DNA from: Chara braunii
Lineage: Eukaryota > Streptophyta > Charophyceae > Charales > Characeae
Reading direction: 5' to 3'
NCBI GenBank assembly: GCA_003427395.1
Contig: BFEA01000463.1
Location: forward strand, 294,765 to 316,760
Length of the DNA: 21,996 bases
Of the stretch, positions 8,878 through 17,215 are shown piece after piece. The position numbers were made by a program, and so were the translations under genes. How positions within the stretch are numbered: position 1 is the stretch's first letter; every line of letters starts with the position of its first letter. The notes under the pieces were generated by a model. It searched no databases, was not told where the DNA came from, and saw only the letters and a program-made list of their open reading frames with translations.

Positions 8878-8963
8878 ATCGATAGAATGAGCAAACGAAA
8901 AGTAGCAGTGTATATTCCACGTTTCAGCGGAAGATTCATTCCGTTTTTGCTGATCCTGTCAAT
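8878..8963. repeat. ~88-bp inverted-repeat module, copy 1
   Basis: Starts ATCGATAGAATGAGCAAA and ends TTTTTGCTGATCCTGTCAAT. The right arm is degraded compared with the other copies. It contains the shared core GTTTCAGCGGAAGATTCATT and is followed by TG then GA repeats. Confidence 0.75.
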
Positions 8964-9042
8964 GAAGTGTGTGTGTGTTTAGGTGAATGAGAGAGAGAGA
9001 GTCTATAAGTCTCCTACCCACTCCTCGCCGCGCGCTACTTGG

Positions 9043-9130
9043 ATCGATAGAACGAGAAAATCAAGAAGAGGCAATGTATATCCTCCCGTTTCAGCAGAAG
9101 ATTCATTCCGGGTTTGCTCTTCCTATCGAT
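9043..9130. repeat. ~88-bp inverted-repeat module, copy 2
   Basis: Arms ATCGATAGAACGAGAAAA and GTTTGCTCTTCCTATCGAT are inverted complements with a few mismatches. Core TTTCAGCAGAAGATTCATTC; followed by (TG)n. Confidence 0.8.
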
Positions 9131-9271
9131 GGAGTGTGTGTGTGTGAAGGCGATCGTGAATCGACCAAGGATGTGTGTATGTGAAAGAGAGACTGACTGT
9201 TAGCTGCAAGTACAACGCATCCCAGTGATAATGCATTAGGTCGAAAAGATAGCTTGTATACATTCCATCTG

Positions 9272-9273
<2 letters not shown>

Positions 9274-9328
<55 letters not shown>

Positions 9329-9362
9329 TATTATTATTATTATCATTGTTATTTTATTATTT
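9274..9362. repeat. (ATT)n microsatellite
   Basis: TTA/ATT trinucleotide repeat with a few interruptions near its right end. The sequence just before it (TCGAAAAGATAGC, about 9241) resembles the left border of the next ATT tract (TCGAAAAAGTTC, about 10167). Confidence 0.95.
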
Positions 9363-10192
9363 TATAACTTTACATACGGGCTACGATTATGGTAAGATCA
9401 CGAAGCATTTGTGCCAGCCATCACAATTGCTATATGACCGATGGTTCTTGTTAGCTCTTATTGTTATTTGAGCCGCGAATATGGCCAGATACGAGCGGAT
9501 GTGCGTAAGAGGGAGAGAGGGAGGTTGTGAGTATGGAAGAGAAAGAGAGAGAGAAAAAGGTAGAAAAAGGGAGAGAAAGCTCTTCTTCTTCATCTCTAAG
9601 TCCATCTCTCCCTCGCCCTCTCGCCGCCTGACTGCTCAGTATCAGTTGATTATGACAGAGAGAGAAAGAATTGTGACTCGAGACTTGACAACATTGGATC
9701 TTGACTCGACATCGGGATTCAGACATTTTGACGAGAGACTGTTTGAGCCTGTGCCGAAGACTTGGTGTGACGACATTCCCATCTTCCCCTCTCCTTCGTC
9801 TTAACACCCCTCTTCTTCGTTTGGGTATGGTCTGGGCTGGCGCAGTCTTCCTGTGTAGAGCGCCAGACCCTTTACACCATGGAAATGATGATGATGATGT
9901 ATGTTTGAGGTTACATTGCAACGTCGATAGTTCGAATCCAAGTGTCCCACTACGCTATCTCATACTTCTAGGAGAGGCCGGTTCTTGACCTGGTCAGCAC
10001 CGATGCGGTGGGCTAAAGGGTGTGTGCGAATGTGTACGGGAAAGTATGAGACAGAGAGAAAAAAAAAAAGGTCGAAAAAAAGGGGAGAGATAGGAGAATG
10101 TTGCTCGATTATCGGCCACTCTAGCGCGTCAATGTTGGACGCGGTGCCTCTTCTATAGTGGCTGTATCGAAAAAGTTCACATACGTTTAATA

Positions 10193-10285
10193 TTTTATTA
10201 TTATTATTATAAAAACTATTATTATTGTCATTATTATTATCGTTATTATTATTACAATTGCTGTCATTATTACCATTATTAATAC
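10193..10285. repeat. Degenerate (ATT)n repeat
   Basis: ATT repeats interrupted by other triplets. It abuts inverted-repeat module copy 3, whose left arm it appears to have replaced. Confidence 0.85.
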
Positions 10286-10361
10286 TAAAAATAGAAGAAG
10301 TATCAGTGTTTATCTCCACATTTCAGCAGTAGATTCATTCTGTTTTGCTCATCCTATCGAT
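10286..10361. repeat. ~88-bp inverted-repeat module, copy 3 (left arm lost)
   Basis: Contains the core TTTCAGCAGTAGATTCATTC and the right arm TTTTGCTCATCCTATCGAT. The left ATCGATAG arm is missing where the module meets the ATT repeat. Confidence 0.7.
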
Positions 10362-10749
10362 AAGAATGTGTGAGCGTGCTCGCACGTACGTGCGTGTGTG
10401 TGTATGTGTGTGTGTGTGTATGTGTGATAGAGAGAGAGAGTCTTCCTCCTTCCCTCTAAGTCCACCATCTCTCCCTCACTCTCTCGCTACCTGCAGACTA
10501 CGAGAGAGAGAGAGATGGAGAAGGTGTGATGGGAGAGAGATCAAGGAGGAGAGGAGAAAAGAGAAAGGGAAGAGAAGGAGAAGGTGAAGGGAGAAAGAGA
10601 GGGATCGAAAGGAGAGAGAGAGGAGATCGAAGAGGGAGAGAAAGAGAAGGTGATTGTGCATGTATGAGAATGAGAGAGAGAGACGAGGAAGTCTTCGACC
10701 TTGGCAATCGGCCCAGTCTCCAACTCGCACCTCGCCACACGCTACCTGG

Positions 10750-10838
10750 ATCGATAAAACAAGCAAAACAAAGGGGTAACAGTGTATGTTCCCATATTTT
10801 CATCGAAAGATTCATTTCGTTTTGCTCGTCCTATCGAT
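10750..10838. repeat. ~88-bp inverted-repeat module, copy 4
   Basis: Arms ATCGATAAAACAAGCAAAA and TTTTGCTCGTCCTATCGAT. The core is diverged (TTTTCATCGAAAGATTCATT). Followed by the longest (TG)n in the window. Confidence 0.8.
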
Positions 10839-10841
10839 GAA

Positions 10842-10882
<41 letters not shown>

Positions 10883-10897
10883 TATGGGTGTGTGTGA
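10842..10897. repeat. (TG)n microsatellite
   Basis: TG dinucleotide run with a few late interruptions, directly after inverted-repeat module copy 4 and followed by GA repeats. The same order is seen after other copies. Confidence 0.95.
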
Positions 10898-10981
10898 GAG
10901 GGAGAGGGAGAGACACTATAAGTCTCCTACCTTGGCCAACAACCTTGTCTCCAGCCCCACGGCTCGACGCATGCTACTTGG

Positions 10982-11069
10982 ATCGATAGAACGAGCAAAT
11001 CAAAAGGTGATAGTGCATATCTCCCTGTTTCAGCAAAAGATTCATTCCGTCTTTGCTCGTCCTATCGAT
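10982..11069. repeat. ~88-bp inverted-repeat module, copy 5
   Basis: Best-preserved copy. The left arm ATCGATAGAACGAGCAAA pairs with the right arm CTTTGCTCGTCCTATCGAT with a single mismatch over 18 bases. Core TTTCAGCAAAAGATTCATTC. Confidence 0.85.
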
Positions 11070-11865
11070 GGAATGCGTGGGTGTGAGACGTTCATGATTC
11101 GACCAAGGAGAGAGAGGGTGAGAGAGAGATGAGAGAGTTCTTCGTCTTCCTCCTCTAAGTCCCCCATCTTCTTTTCCCCTCCCAACATTTGACTTCACAG
11201 CATCTGCAGACTACGAGAGAGAGAGATAGAGCTTCGTGACGTCGGATCCAGACTCGGCTTTAGGACTTTAGATATGGAAACAAGGAATTATCCGGGGATT
11301 GGTGGCAAAGACTTGGTGATGACGACATTCACATCTCTCTCCCTCTTTTCGTCTGATCCCCTCCGTTCGTCTGTTCCCATCCTTTTTCGTCTGTGTATGT
11401 TCGGTCCTGGCCTTTCCCTCCTGGGTATAGCGCCAGGTCCGTACACACCTTGCGATGAGCATGATGTATGATTGGTCCGCATTGCCACGTTGATTTGGGC
11501 TGGTGTTCTATCATTCTGCTACGCTATCATGCACTTTAGGGGTGAGTCCCGGTCAGGTCAGTCTCCGTATCTAAGTCTTCCCTGCGCTATTCAACCCATT
11601 ATGCACGTATAAGAATGCATGTGGGTGTGCGTGCACGTGACTTGTCGAAAATTCCATTCGCACCGTGTGGTCCATCAGTCCCGATCGTCACGCCGCGGAT
11701 CCTTGGCTTACATCATCCATCTGGGGATGCAACAGAAAGGCAGAAATCGGAGGAGAAAGATCGAAGGAGAGAAAGGGGAAAACAAAACAAAAGATGAGAG
11801 AGAGAGAAAGTGGAAAGGAGGAGAGAGAAAGGAGAAAGAGAGGAGAAAGGAGGGGATAAGTGAAG

Positions 11866-11884
11866 GATGATGATAATGATGATA

Positions 11885-11917
<33 letters not shown>
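11866..11917. repeat. (GAT)n microsatellite
   Basis: GAT/ATG repeat with two AAT interruptions, directly next to the antisense exon-like block. Confidence 0.95.
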
Positions 11918-11930
11918 TGAAGGCGCATAC

Positions 11931-12197
11931 CTGGCGCTGACGATGGTCTGCATGGGCGAACCCTCCAAGTACTTCGGGCGGCCGCGGATGTCAACGATTG
12001 CATTGTCTTTTCGTAAGTCTGTAGTAGCTGTGTAGGAGTAGGCCGGACACCGAGCGTTGGGTGTGAGTGTGAAGGAACTGGTCCTTCGTGTTGGGAGGAG
12101 AGAGTATGCTCTCCCTGGACATCGGTTCTCAGTGCTACGAGCTTCCATTGGTGTATCTGGTGCAATGCTGCTTCTGGACACCGGTGTGACTTTTCGG
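11931..12197 (-). other. Exon-like block antisense to the retroelement
   Basis: On the minus strand an open segment of 267 bp is bounded by an AG acceptor (CATTGATAG|CC at 12198-12199) and a donor CAG|GTATGC (11925-11930). Both boundaries are in phase 2, so the exon could be skipped or inserted without shifting frame. The translation is complex rather than repetitive and includes CPGRAYSLLPTRRTSSFTLT, then ARCPAYSYT, then DNAIVDIRGRPKYLEGSPMQ. The PG-x-x-Y and P-AYS spacing faintly recalls sperm-tail PG-rich (SHIPPO/STPG) repeats of flagellar proteins. That similarity is weak and from memory. No partner exons are seen. It may be a captured host exon or chance. Confidence 0.3.
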
Positions 12198-12237
12198 CTA
12201 TCAATGTGATGATTTGGGATTGTCATCACGTTGTTGC

Positions 12238-12288
<51 letters not shown>

Positions 12289-12311
12289 GTATTAGTATTA
12301 CTACTATTATT
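12238..12311. repeat. (TTA)n microsatellite at the 5' edge of pol
   Basis: TTA/ATT repeat with GTA/CTA variants. The pol reading frame becomes open immediately after it (from 12314), so this repeat marks the point where upstream coding sequence, normally gag, is absent. Confidence 0.95.
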
Positions 12312-12313
12312 GA

Positions 12314-13495
12314 TTAGATGCACGGCAGCCTTTGGGTCCGCGAGGCATCGGTGAGTTGGGGAACGAGGTTGGAAGAGGAGAGACGTACCTGGGCATTGAA
12401 GAACCACCTATCACGATAGAGGGTGATGAGGATGAGGATGAGAAGATTAGGGAGGAAGAAGAAAGGCGGGCAGAGATAAGGGTAAGAGAAGAAAAGGCGA
12501 AGCTAGAAAGATCAAAAGGGGATACGGGACCAAGCAAGAAGAGAAAGTACCAAACCTCGATCGAAGAAGGAGTGGATCTGGAAGGCCTAGTGAATAAACT
12601 GCTAGAGGGGCACAATGAACTATTAAACCTGAAAGAAATTCTCGCTTCAGCTCCTAAGTTAAGAGAGATGGTGAAGGCTAGGTTATCACGCCGGAGAGTA
12701 GCCTAGGTCCGAATGGGGGATTTAATTCCCAACGAGGCTTACTGGAGCGTGGCAGGAAGCAAAATGGACTGGAAATTCGTGGGAACAGGGTCCATTGATA
12801 TTTTGATAAAGGAAAAGATGTGTCCTGGGATGGTTAATACCGGGGCAGAAATGAATATTGTAAATGGGGAAACCGCGGTAAAACTAGGGTTGGAAGTGGA
12901 TGAGAATGATTTCAGGTTCCTCAATGGAGCCAGCGACAAGACCGGATACACTGGTGTCGCATCAAATGTGGTCATAGAAATAGGAAGAGTCAAGGTACGT
13001 ACGTGCTTCTACGTCATGCCCATCTTGGACCTTCCAATATTGTTGGGAAGGTCATTCCTGTGCAGATCTGAATCACTCATTATGAACAAGCATGACGGTA
13101 CTATGCTCGTCATCTTGTGCGATCCTGCCTGTGGGAACTTCGAGGTTATCACCTGTAGAAACACAGGCCCGCATAGCTCGAAGAACAGGCTCAATGCAGG
13201 ATCTTACACGTTTGAGGAATCGGAGAGTAGAAGGAGAGAATTGGAATGGAAAGAACAAGAAAAGCAGTCAGATGATGAAGAAGCCAAATGACTTGTATTA
13301 AGTCTAAGAAAGATCAGTGACGCAGTGAAACTGGTATTGGCTTATAGGATGGCTGATCCGGACGCAGTCAGGGCACTCGCAGAAAGAATCCAGGACGATC
13401 TGGAAGGAGGAAGGGTCGATCTCGTTTACCGGCCACCTCCTTCTACTCAGATGAAATTGCCGCATGCGCCGAATGCTCAAGCTGTCGGTCAACAT
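12314..13495 (+). pseudogene. Gypsy pol, N-terminal linker and aspartic protease
   Basis: One frame runs from 12314 to about 13495 with a TAG at 12704-12706 and a TGA at 13289-13291. The first part is a charged, Glu/Lys-rich linker starting near LGPRGIGELGNEV. The retropepsin-like domain (about 12755-13080) has the flap and core pattern MVNTGAEMNIV and, ~65 residues on, ILLGRSFL. The catalytic motif should be DTG, but the codon at 12836-12838 is AAT (Asn), so the protease should be inactive. The wording CDPACGNFEVITC downstream is typical of this polyprotein family. Near the T6 run at 13495-13500 the frame shifts to the one used by the RT. AG at 12316-12317 next to T-rich sequence is a possible splice acceptor, so pol could have been an internal exon. 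Confidence 0.88.
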
Positions 13496-14689
13496 TTTTT
13501 AGGGGTGGGCTCAAGCAGGGCTCCAAAAGGAGGTACAAGACAGTAGATAAGAAGAGCCACCCTGTGCCAGTTCTAGTGAGTCAAGAAGAAGGGGTGTATT
13601 ATGATCAGGAAAGAAAAATGATACAGCGAATGAGGGAAGGCATCCAGCACGGGCCTTGTCGTATCGACGATGAAACTGAGAAAGAACTGATAATAGGGGA
13701 ACCTGGCTTTCTGACAAGGCAAGAGGAGGACTTGGTAAAAGAACTGATACGTGAAAAACATGGGGCATATGTCTTCAACGATGATCAACGTGGAAGGCTG
13801 GATGTAGACAAGATAGAAATGATCCGTATTCATACTGTACCCCATGAGCCATGAAATGTCCGAGGGGCTAAGTATCCCAACCCTGAGGATCGCAGAAGGG
13901 TGGTAGAGTACTTAGATGGAAAGATCCGCACGGATGTGGCAGGGTACTCCAGTGGACCATANGCCTCTCCCTGGTTCTGTTTTGTAAAGCCAAATGGAGT
14001 TTTCAGATGGGTGCAAGACCCCCAACGACTGAACGAGGTAACTGTAAGGGATGCAGGGGGTCTGCCCAATGCTGACCAGTTATCAGAAGCTTGTGCAGGT
14101 AGGTCGATTGTGTCCCTCATCGACCTCTACTCTGGATATGATCAGTTTCCAGTCTATCCGGCAGACCGTCCCATCACGACGATGTACATGCCAAGGGGAT
14201 TAGTCCATATGAATGTTGCGCCGCAAGGATGAACAAATGCTATGGCCATAGTGCAACGAAGCATGATCAGGGGAATGCAGCCAATCAGCCCTCAGATCAC
14301 CGAGCCATACATAGAGGATCTTGCCATCAAGGGCTCGATTGAGAAGGATGAGTCAGAAGTGGCTCCAGGGGTAAGAAAGTTTGTGTGGGAATATGTTCAA
14401 GGGTTAAAAGAAGTCTTATCTCTGCTAGAAGAGTACAACCTCACCGCCAGTGGTGTGAAGTCAAGACACTGCGTGAAAGAGGTAACCATTCTAGGATACA
14501 TTTGCAACGAGCATGATCGGCGCCCTCACAAGAAGAAGACCAATCAAATCCTGGAATGACCTACTCCTTTCAGAAATGTGGGTGAAATCCGAAGTTTCCT
14601 TGGTACTTGTGGGTTCTAGAGGAGATTCATAGAAAGATTTGCTAGCAAAACAGAGCATCTAAGGAAGCTAGTCCGGAAGGATCAGGAAT
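13496..14689 (+). pseudogene. Gypsy reverse transcriptase domain
   Basis: The frame is continuous from about 13496 to about 14689, with stops at 13852 (TGA), 14230 (TGA), 14557 (TGA) and 14617 (TAG). All four fall where this family, and mostly gypsy RTs generally, have Trp. RT landmarks in order: SPWFCFVKPNGVFR (palm entry), VQDPQRLNEVT, LIDLYSGYDQFPV with the first catalytic Asp (14122-14124), MPRGLVHMNVAPQG, and the catalytic box read as YIED (14308-14319) where YxDD is expected, so the third position is Asp-to-Glu. It continues with TILGYICN and IRSFLGTCGF. An ambiguous base N at 13962 falls in a TAN codon (Tyr or stop). A frameshift near 14690 leads to the RNase H frame. Confidence 0.95.
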
Positions 14690-15170
14690 GGGGAAGTGGT
14701 GGAGGAATTGAAGAAGGACTTTAGAGAGGGAGGTCTGGTACTAGGGGTACCGGACTTTGATCCGACTATGGAAAGACCCTTCATAGTTGAAACTGACGCT
14801 GGATCAACCGCCCTGGGAGGCGTCTTGATTCAAACAGACAGTGAAGGAAAGGAGAGGCCGCTGCGGTTTGAAAGCATGACACTGAACTCGGCAGAAAGAA
14901 ACTACTCGCATTTTGAAAAGGAAGCTTTTGGCGGTCCTGCATTGCCTAAGGATCTGTAGGCATTACCTCTTTGGGAGGAGGTTTGTACTCAGGATCGATC
15001 CTACGGCACTTGTGTACTCGCTCAAGAATTTCTCGCCCTCAGATCCAACCATAGCCAGATGGCTCACCTATATCTGGATGTTCGACTTCCAGTTAGAACG
15101 GATCCCTGGGAACAAAAACAGGGCGGATGGCATGAACAGAATTGAGTGGGGAAATCAAGGGGAATCTAAT
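14690..15170 (+). pseudogene. Gypsy RNase H domain
   Basis: Degrades the RNA strand during reverse transcription. RNase H landmarks: RPFIVETDAGSTALGGVL with catalytic Asp (14795-14797), the Glu in LNSAERNYSHFEKE, the Asp in FVLRIDPTAL and the final Asp in IPGNKNRADGMNR. A frameshift near 14922 separates the first half (to HFEKE) from the second half (from LLAVLHCLRICRHYLFGRRF). It lies directly between RT and integrase, the Ty3/gypsy order. Confidence 0.93.
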
Positions 15171-16925
15171 GAAGAAACGCCTCCGGTAGACGGGTTTTTA
15201 GACGAAGGGGAAGACATGCGAACTCACGTGAACTGTTGGTTCATGTTTGTCGAGAGTAAGGAAATGAGGAGAGGAAATCCGATGTGGCATCCGCCCCCAG
15301 AATTTATGAGAGAACCTTCCCTGATACTCACACCATTAGAGGAGGAGGACTCTTGGGGCGAGAGAAATACGGAATGGATGATGGAGTTGGCCCTTGCAGA
15401 GAATTATAGGATAATGGATGAGCCGCGAACGATCGAAGCAGCAGTCCAACAGACTGACGAACAGGTAACCATGATGGGAAGAATGTACTATTTGACAAAT
15501 TCGCTATTACAAGTTCAAGCGAATGATGAAAGAGGAATTGTGAAGGCCGATGAGATAGTTATTGGGGATGATTACGAATTTGATGAAGAGAAGGAAGGAG
15601 AGTTCGAACAAGAAGAAATTTCAGAGGAATTCAGGGAAGAGGAGTATGAAGGATTCTATTTAGAAATGGGGTTGCTCCTCTCAGGAGATAAAAGAGAGAG
15701 AGAAGTGAGTGAGAAGACTCTCAGGATGAGAGATCACTATGTGGTGAGAGGTGGTCACTTGTTCATCAGGGATAAGAGGGGGCTGCCACGACGTGTCGTG
15801 TGTGGAAGGAATCGTCAGATTGACATAGTAGCTGCGTTGTATAATGGGATAGTCGGAGGACATCGAAGTTTTGTAGCTACTTATAAGAAGGCGACGGAGC
15901 TCTACTACTGGGAATGAATATTTGAGATGACGCAAAAATACTGTGAATCATGCGTGCCCTGTCAAATTCGATCGCCTATCGGGTACAAGGAACCCCTGCA
16001 TCCTAGATATATCAAGGAAGTAGGGGCGGTTGTTCACCTGGATCTACTGGCTATGCCACTAGGTCTTGGAGGATATAACTATATATTTGACGCCAGGGAC
16101 AACCTTACAGGGTTCGTTGATGGCAGAGCAATCAGGAACAAGACCGGGGCAACGCTCACGGATTGTATTAAGGAATATTATCTCATATATCCTTTCGTAT
16201 TGGAATTTACAATGGACAGGGGGTCTGAGTTCACATGTGGGGAAGTGAAAGAATTGCTGAAGGAATTGGAGGTCAATGACAATTATACGACTCGGGCTCA
16301 TCCACAGGCGAATGCACCAGTTGAGAGAGGCCATAGCACAATTACTAACTTACTGGCCAAATGGACCAGTGGGAAGCCGAATCTCTGGCCAAAGTTCCTA
16401 AGAACAGTGTTCTTTGTAGAGAACATCACTGTAAAAAGGATGACCGGGTATGCACCTGCGACACTCTGGTATGTGCGTCACGCCACATTTCCTATTGAAA
16501 GCTTCCTGAAGACTTGGCGCAGGCAGGACTTGGAGAATAACTTAACTTTGGAGGAACTGCTAGATCTAAGGGCAAGACAGATCTGCGCCATTGAAGAAAG
16601 GGTGCACGAAGCAGCCATGAACGTTGCAGACAGCAGGGGAAAGGATAAGGAAAGGTGAGACAAGCTACCTAGGGTAAGACTCGAACCTCTACAAGTTGGC
16701 GAGACAATACTACTCTACGATTCCTCTCTGGAAATGCAGTGGTCGAGGAAATTTGACAAACGGTGGCTAGAACCATTCAACGTCAGGAGACAGCGACTTC
16801 ATGGGGCATATGAGCTGGAAGAGATAGATGAGACTCCAAGGAAGGACTGGGTCTCCGGATTTAGACTGAAGAAGTTCCGAGTAAGAGAAGAGGTAAGCTC
16901 AGCTACGATACGGAAGCTTGGATAG
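15171..16925 (+). pseudogene. Gypsy pol spacer and integrase
   Basis: A single frame to the TAG at 16923-16925 with two internal TGA stops (15915-15917 and 16656-16658). An acidic spacer (about 15175-15690) precedes the zinc-binding region: the first ligand position is Tyr (15840-15842) in ALYNGIVGGH, where HHCC needs His; the second His (15861-15863) and the Cys cluster CESCVPC (15942-15962) remain. The core has all three catalytic acids: Asp in VVHLDLLAMP (16041), Asp in FTMDRGSEFT (16215) and Glu in NAPVERGHSTI (16323), with the canonical 35-residue Asp-Glu spacing. The C-terminal WSRKFDKRWLEPFNVRR then DWVSGFRLKKF is the SH3-like/GPY-F-type tail typical of gypsy integrases. The catalytic triad is intact but the stops and zinc-site loss make it non-functional. 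Confidence 0.95.
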
Positions 16926-17016
16926 ATTGGGAAGGTATTTAGACATGCATATGTGTATCAGTTCCTATGCGGGTATGTACCCAATTGACCCAAGATTATG
17001 CTCATACATATATGGC

Positions 17017-17060
17017 TACATACATACATATATATATATATATATGTATGTATGTGTACG
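17017..17060. repeat. (TA)n / (CATA)n microsatellite
   Basis: CATA and TA repeats form a near-perfect palindromic AT tract (CATACATA...TATGTATG) in the short spacer between pol and the gag-like gene. Confidence 0.9.
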
Positions 17061-17077
17061 TACATGGATGCAGAGGG

Positions 17078-17190
17078 GTAAGTGGGGATATGTGCGTGTA
17101 TGTAAGTATCTGATAAAGGAGGGCATTGTCAACCTGTGTTAACAAGGAATGTTGCCTTGGTGATGTCATTTGCTCCTTCTCTGTGTGCAG
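17078..17190 (+). other. Candidate intron or 3' splice site before the gag-like gene
   Basis: GTAAGT at 17078-17083 and a strong acceptor, TTTGCTCCTTCTCTGTGTGCAG, ending at 17190 would define a 113-base intron. The acceptor lies 25 bases before the first gag ATG (17216). Another donor-like GTAAGC (16893-16898) sits near the end of pol, and GTGAGT (8565) lies after the 5' LTR. Which donor, if any, was used cannot be told from sequence. Confidence 0.4.
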
Positions 17191-17215
17191 GCGTGACCCT
17201 TGGAACAAAGAGGTC

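Larger units (their letters stand above)
8518..12313. other. Repeat-rich untranslated leader of the retroelement
   Basis: About 3.8 kb between the 5' LTR and pol without a gag gene. It is built from two diverged blocks (about 8740-10010 and 10440-11560) that share ordered modules: a CTCTAAGTCC-xCCATCTCT pyrimidine module ending CTGCAGACTACGAGAGAG, an ~88-bp inverted-repeat module followed by TG and GA repeats, and a ~330-bp module containing AGACTTGGTG, GACGACATTC and AGCGCCAG, ending CTACGCTATC. ATT, GAT and GA microsatellites separate the modules. Plus-strand open frames here are low-complexity (Arg/Glu or Ser/Leu) and not credible. Confidence 0.7.

Noticed and set aside
8878-11069. CRISPR-like array in the repeated leader
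   Set aside because: Repeats are ~88-bp inverted-arm units at irregular spacing with microsatellites between them, in eukaryotic DNA; there are no uniform spacers and no cas genes.
12704-16658. Possible genetic-code reassignment with TGA read as Trp
   Set aside because: Pol uses normal TGG for Trp throughout, two of the stops are TAG, and frameshifts and catalytic losses accompany them. Decay explains the pattern better.
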